From Gammaproteobacteria bacterium (GTDB lineage: Bacteria > Pseudomonadota > Gammaproteobacteria > Pseudomonadales > Azotimanducaceae), in contig NZNP01000082.1 in assembly GCA_002694945.1 (NCBI GenBank), positions 18,242 to 26,705 of the forward strand: a DNA stretch of 8,464 nt, written 5' to 3'. Every line of letters starts with the position of its first letter. Position 1 is the stretch's first letter. The position numbers and the translations under genes were made by a program. This document shows, piece by piece, positions 5,905-8,464 of this stretch. The notes beneath the pieces are model-generated. The model worked only from the letters and a program-made list of their open reading frames with translations, was not told the DNA's origin and did not search any database.

Positions 5905-8157
5905 ATGCTCAATTTAACTATCAAGCGAGCAAGCTTGTTCGCTCTAACAACTTTACTGTCGACTGCGCATATAATCGCAATAGCAGAAGAAACGAATTCT
6001 GAAGAGATTATCGACGAGATCGTCGTTCGGGCTCACCCGCTCTCGGCAGAAGGCCTAGCACAGCCTGTTGTAGTGTTAGGATCTGAAGAACTTCAGCGAG
6101 CCATGGATCCGTCAATAGGGGGCGTTGTCTCAGGCATTCCTGGAATTAACTCTTCAAGCTTTGGTCAAGCAGTCGGACGCCCGATAATTCGTGGGCTTGG
6201 GGGTCCTCGGGTTAAAGTTATGGAGGATCGCATCGATAGCTTGGATGTGTCCGTTTCGAGTCCCGATCACGCGATTACGATCGAACCCTTGATAGCGCAA
6301 AGCATTGAAATTTTAAAGGGACCTAGCACGCTTCTTTATGGATCGGGCGCAATTGGTGGCGTAGTGGACGTGCACACCGGCCGCATTCCTCATGAAGTTC
6401 CTGAGGCCTTTTCGGGAGCTGTAGATATTCGCTCGGAGTATGACAACGCTGATACTGATAGCTTTGCTATACGTCTGGACGGCGGCAGCGGCAACTTCGC
6501 ATTTCATTTTGATGGTTTCTACCGAGATGCCGGTGACTATGAAATACCTGGTTTTGCGGAGTCACTGGCGCAGCGCGCCAGAGAAGAGGAAGAAGAAGAT
6601 CACCATGACGATCACGACGAAGATCATGACGAAGATCATGACGAGCATGAAGATGATGATCATGAAGATGAGGACCACGATGATCACGATGATCACGACG
6701 GCGAACACGGCCACGACGAAGAAGAAGAGGCCTTTGGAGAACTCCCCGGCAGTGAGCTGAGGGCAGAGGGAGGCTCTTTTGGGCTCTCTTACGTTGGTGA
6801 TCGCGGCTTTGTCGGAGTTTCAGTTTCTACGTACGATGCTCGTTATGGCCTGCCAGGGCATAGTCATCACCATCACGGTCATGAAGATGAGGACCATGAG
6901 GACGAAGAACATGGTGACGAAGAACACGAAGATGAGGAACATGAAGACGAGCATGGTCACGAAGGTCATGGTGAAGGGGAAGAAGCACCGCCGATTCTTG
7001 ACCTGGAGCAGACTCGTATAGACCTGGAAGCTGGCCTAGAAGCTCCTATGGCAAATATCACTAGCATTAACTTTCGGGTCGGAATTAATGATTACGAGCA
7101 CACTGAATTTGAAGAAGGTGCGGCTGGCACAACCTTTAAAACCGAATCAGTCGAGACCCGTATCGAGTTAGTTCATGAGCCACTTTGGGGTATCACCGGT
7201 GCGGCTGGTATTCAGATTTCAGCAAGAGAATACTCAGCGTTGGGTGAGGAAGCATTCGTGCAGCCGGTTGACACCGACAGCATCGGCATATTCTACGTGG
7301 GGCAACGAAACTTCGGTGGTTTGTCTATCGAAGGAGGCTTGCGTTTTGAAGATGTCGAGCACGATCCTACAGTAGGTCGAAATCAGGACTTCGATCTATC
7401 CGCTGTATCACTGGGATTTATTTACCCGTTGACCAGTGAGTGGACTCTTACTGGTCAGTTTGACCACTCTGGTCGAGCGCCCATAGCAGAAGAACTATAT
7501 TCAAATGGTCCTCATCTCGCGACTCAAAGCTTTGAGCTGGGAGATGAAACTCTAGACGAAGAAGTTGCGACCAACTTCTCTGTGGCGCTGAGTTATCAGA
7601 GCGACGTTTTGGATGTTTCACTGAGTTTCTACGAAGCGCAGTTCGACGATTTTATTTACCAATCCAACACGGGACTGGAAGAAGATGAGTTGCCACTTCT
7701 GCAGTGGACTCAATCAGATGCGACCTTCGACGGCTTCGAATTCGACGCTAATTGGCTTGTAACAACCTGGTCAGAGGGTTCTCTGTCTTTGAATGCAATG
7801 TACGAAACCACTAAGGCTGAGTTAGACCGGGGCGTTCAACGCGACCTCCCTCGAATTCCGCCTCAGCGATGGAGATTGGGTGCTTCTCTGACACATGGAG
7901 ATTTCGTAGCTGAGATTTCGTTTACAGATGTTGACAACCAAGATGACCTCGCACCTAACGAGCTCGAAACTGAAGGTTACGAAGACCTGCGCTTGTACCT
8001 TGGCTACAACATTGAATATGAAGGTAGTCAAATCAAGCTCTTCCTCACTGGCCGGAATCTGACGGACGATGAGCAGCGGTACCACACCTCGTTCATCAAG
8101 GATTTTGCGCCGCAACCGGGCAGAACAATAGAGGCTGGTATACGGGTTCAGTGGTAG
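5905..8157 (+). CDS. znuD: TonB-dependent outer-membrane receptor with His-rich loops, probable zinc receptor (ZnuD-like)
   Basis: The 750-residue product begins with a signal peptide (LFALTTLLSTAHIIAIA, cleavage likely after Ala27), then a TonB-box-like EIVVRA at 38-43. The plug domain spans about 50-160, with GRPIIRGLGGPRVKVMEDRI (91-110), IEILKGPSTLLYGSGAIGGV (134-153) and the usual VV.VHT. The rest is a beta barrel ending in Trp750, as outer-membrane proteins end in an aromatic residue. Two insertions are almost purely His, Asp, Glu and Gly: 227-275 with 12 His and 319-360 with 13 His. Such loops occur in ZnuD, where they capture zinc outside the cell. Import would use TonB energy and pass zinc to the periplasm for an ABC importer not present here. 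A strong Zur box lies upstream. No clear Shine-Dalgarno precedes ATG 5905. Nickel, cobalt or copper cannot be excluded from sequence, but the Zur box argues for zinc. Confidence 0.9.
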   Translation: MLNLTIKRASLFALTTLLSTAHIIAIAEETNSEEIIDEIVVRAHPLSAEGLAQPVVVLGSEELQRAMDPSIGGVVSGIPGINSSSFGQAVGRPIIRGLGGPRVKVMEDRIDSLDVSVSSPDHAITIEPLIAQSIEILKGPSTLLYGSGAIGGVVDVHTGRIPHEVPEAFSGAVDIRSEYDNADTDSFAIRLDGGSGNFAFHFDGFYRDAGDYEIPGFAESLAQRAREEEEEDHHDDHDEDHDEDHDEHEDDDHEDEDHDDHDDHDGEHGHDEEEEAFGELPGSELRAEGGSFGLSYVGDRGFVGVSVSTYDARYGLPGHSHHHHGHEDEDHEDEEHGDEEHEDEEHEDEHGHEGHGEGEEAPPILDLEQTRIDLEAGLEAPMANITSINFRVGINDYEHTEFEEGAAGTTFKTESVETRIELVHEPLWGITGAAGIQISAREYSALGEEAFVQPVDTDSIGIFYVGQRNFGGLSIEGGLRFEDVEHDPTVGRNQDFDLSAVSLGFIYPLTSEWTLTGQFDHSGRAPIAEELYSNGPHLATQSFELGDETLDEEVATNFSVALSYQSDVLDVSLSFYEAQFDDFIYQSNTGLEEDELPLLQWTQSDATFDGFEFDANWLVTTWSEGSLSLNAMYETTKAELDRGVQRDLPRIPPQRWRLGASLTHGDFVAEISFTDVDNQDDLAPNELETEGYEDLRLYLGYNIEYEGSQIKLFLTGRNLTDDEQRYHTSFIKDFAPQPGRTIEAGIRVQW
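6583..6729 (+). repeat. First His/acidic repeat tract inside the receptor gene
   Basis: The tract encodes residues 227-275 and includes three near-identical 12-base units, GATCAYGACGAR, at 6610-6621, 6622-6633 and 6634-6645, giving repeated DHDE. Further degenerate GAT/CAT/GAC triplets follow. Such triplet-rich repeats can expand or contract in frame, so loop length may vary between strains. Confidence 0.75.
6859..6984 (+). repeat. Second His/acidic repeat tract inside the receptor gene
   Basis: The tract encodes residues 319-360. It opens with a HSHHHHGH cluster and continues with a 15-base period (6895-6909, 6910-6924, 6925-6939 and a partial unit from 6940) that encodes HEDEE, HGDEE, HEDEE and HEDEH. 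Its five-residue period differs from the four-residue period of the first tract, so the two probably arose separately. Confidence 0.75.
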
Positions 8158-8186
8158 CTTTCGACCTAAAATAACAACAAGGTTGG

Positions 8187-8211
8187 CTGCACCCAGAAAT
8201 TCTGGGTGCAG
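8187..8211. terminator. Perfect 25-base palindrome after the receptor gene, possible terminator hairpin
   Basis: Arms CTGCACCCAGAA and TTCTGGGTGCAG are exact reverse complements around one base. As RNA this gives a 10-bp GC-rich stem with a 5-nt loop, starting 29 nt after the receptor stop. No T-run follows on the + strand, so it is not a textbook intrinsic terminator; it may block 3' decay. On the - strand it is followed by a T-richer stretch, so it could also stop transcripts from the right. Confidence 0.5.
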
Positions 8212-8464
8212 TGATGCCACCTTGGGCCAGCAGCCTCGTCCGCGAATTAATTACCGGGAATATCTCTGCACTGCTCTAAAATTACGTGAGCTTCCCAAGA
8301 AAAAGTCAAAGAGAAATGTTTCCCTGCAATCAAGGACGAGACTTCTTGGCGACGTTCTTTATTACGATGATTTGCACTCTTTGGGCTGAGCTCATGGGCC
8401 GAGAAGTTAACTTTCAAGAGTGGGTGCAAGACTGTCTAGTTAAGAGTTAGTCCTTCGCTTGACC
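8212..8464. other. Region without a recognisable gene
   Basis: About 250 bases follow the palindrome. Short open frames here on both strands need TTG starts, lack ribosome binding sites and give unrecognisable, basic peptides. Stops occur in all six frames within the last 40-50 bases, so no gene body extends far in from the right edge; the last few codons of a leftward gene cannot be excluded. I see no tRNA cloverleaf or known RNA. Confidence 0.45.

Noticed and set aside
6440..7021. Open frames rich in Met, Thr and Lys within the receptor gene
   Set aside because: They are frame-shifted readings of the GAT/CAT/GAC/GAA repeats that encode the His/acidic tracts.
7822..8220. 132-codon frame on the - strand over the end of the receptor gene
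   Set aside because: It lies opposite conserved barrel sequence, has no family resemblance and no ribosome binding site.
8183..8429. Two short opposing frames (8183-8389 +, 8247-8429 -) after the receptor
   Set aside because: Both need TTG starts without ribosome binding sites, the + one starts inside the palindrome region, and the peptides are not protein-like.
1..8464. CRISPR array, insertion sequence, prophage or defence island
   Set aside because: No spaced direct repeats, transposase, integrase or terminal inverted repeats were found; the window is ordinary chromosomal housekeeping plus metal acquisition.

Overview
The window looks like chromosome from a free-living, probably marine, gammaproteobacterium with moderate GC. 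UvrC aligns residue for residue with the E. coli numbering at its Fe-S cysteines (154/166/174/178) and catalytic Asp399. The uvrC-pgsA pair is a common gammaproteobacterial arrangement. The Zur-type operators have proteobacterial consensus form. I cannot name the genus.

Left part (1-3347), one probable operon on the + strand. It begins with the last 37 codons of a uracil-DNA glycosylase-like gene, followed by uvrC (nucleotide excision repair), pgsA (phosphatidylglycerophosphate synthase) and an unusually short acyl-CoA-dehydrogenase-like gene. The last gene overlaps pgsA by 4 bases. Spacings are 18 nt, 28 nt and -4 nt.

Middle (3348-4281). An OsmC/Ohr-type gene with its own ribosome binding site runs rightward. 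It converges on a small unrecognised gene on the - strand, with only 3 bases between the two stop codons.

Right part (4282-8464), a zinc-responsive locus. An iron-type (group III) alcohol dehydrogenase and a TonB-dependent receptor with two long His/Asp/Glu tracts (ZnuD type) follow on the + strand. Each is preceded by its own Zur-like palindrome sharing the decamer ATGTTATAAC, and in both cases the palindrome overlaps a plausible -10 box (TATAAC). The receptor fits zinc import across the outer membrane under zinc limitation. A non-zinc-family dehydrogenase under the same kind of operator suggests zinc sparing, meaning replacement of a zinc enzyme by an iron one when zinc is scarce. This pairing is the most interesting hypothesis in the window. 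After the receptor there is a perfect 25-base palindrome and then about 250 bases with no convincing gene.
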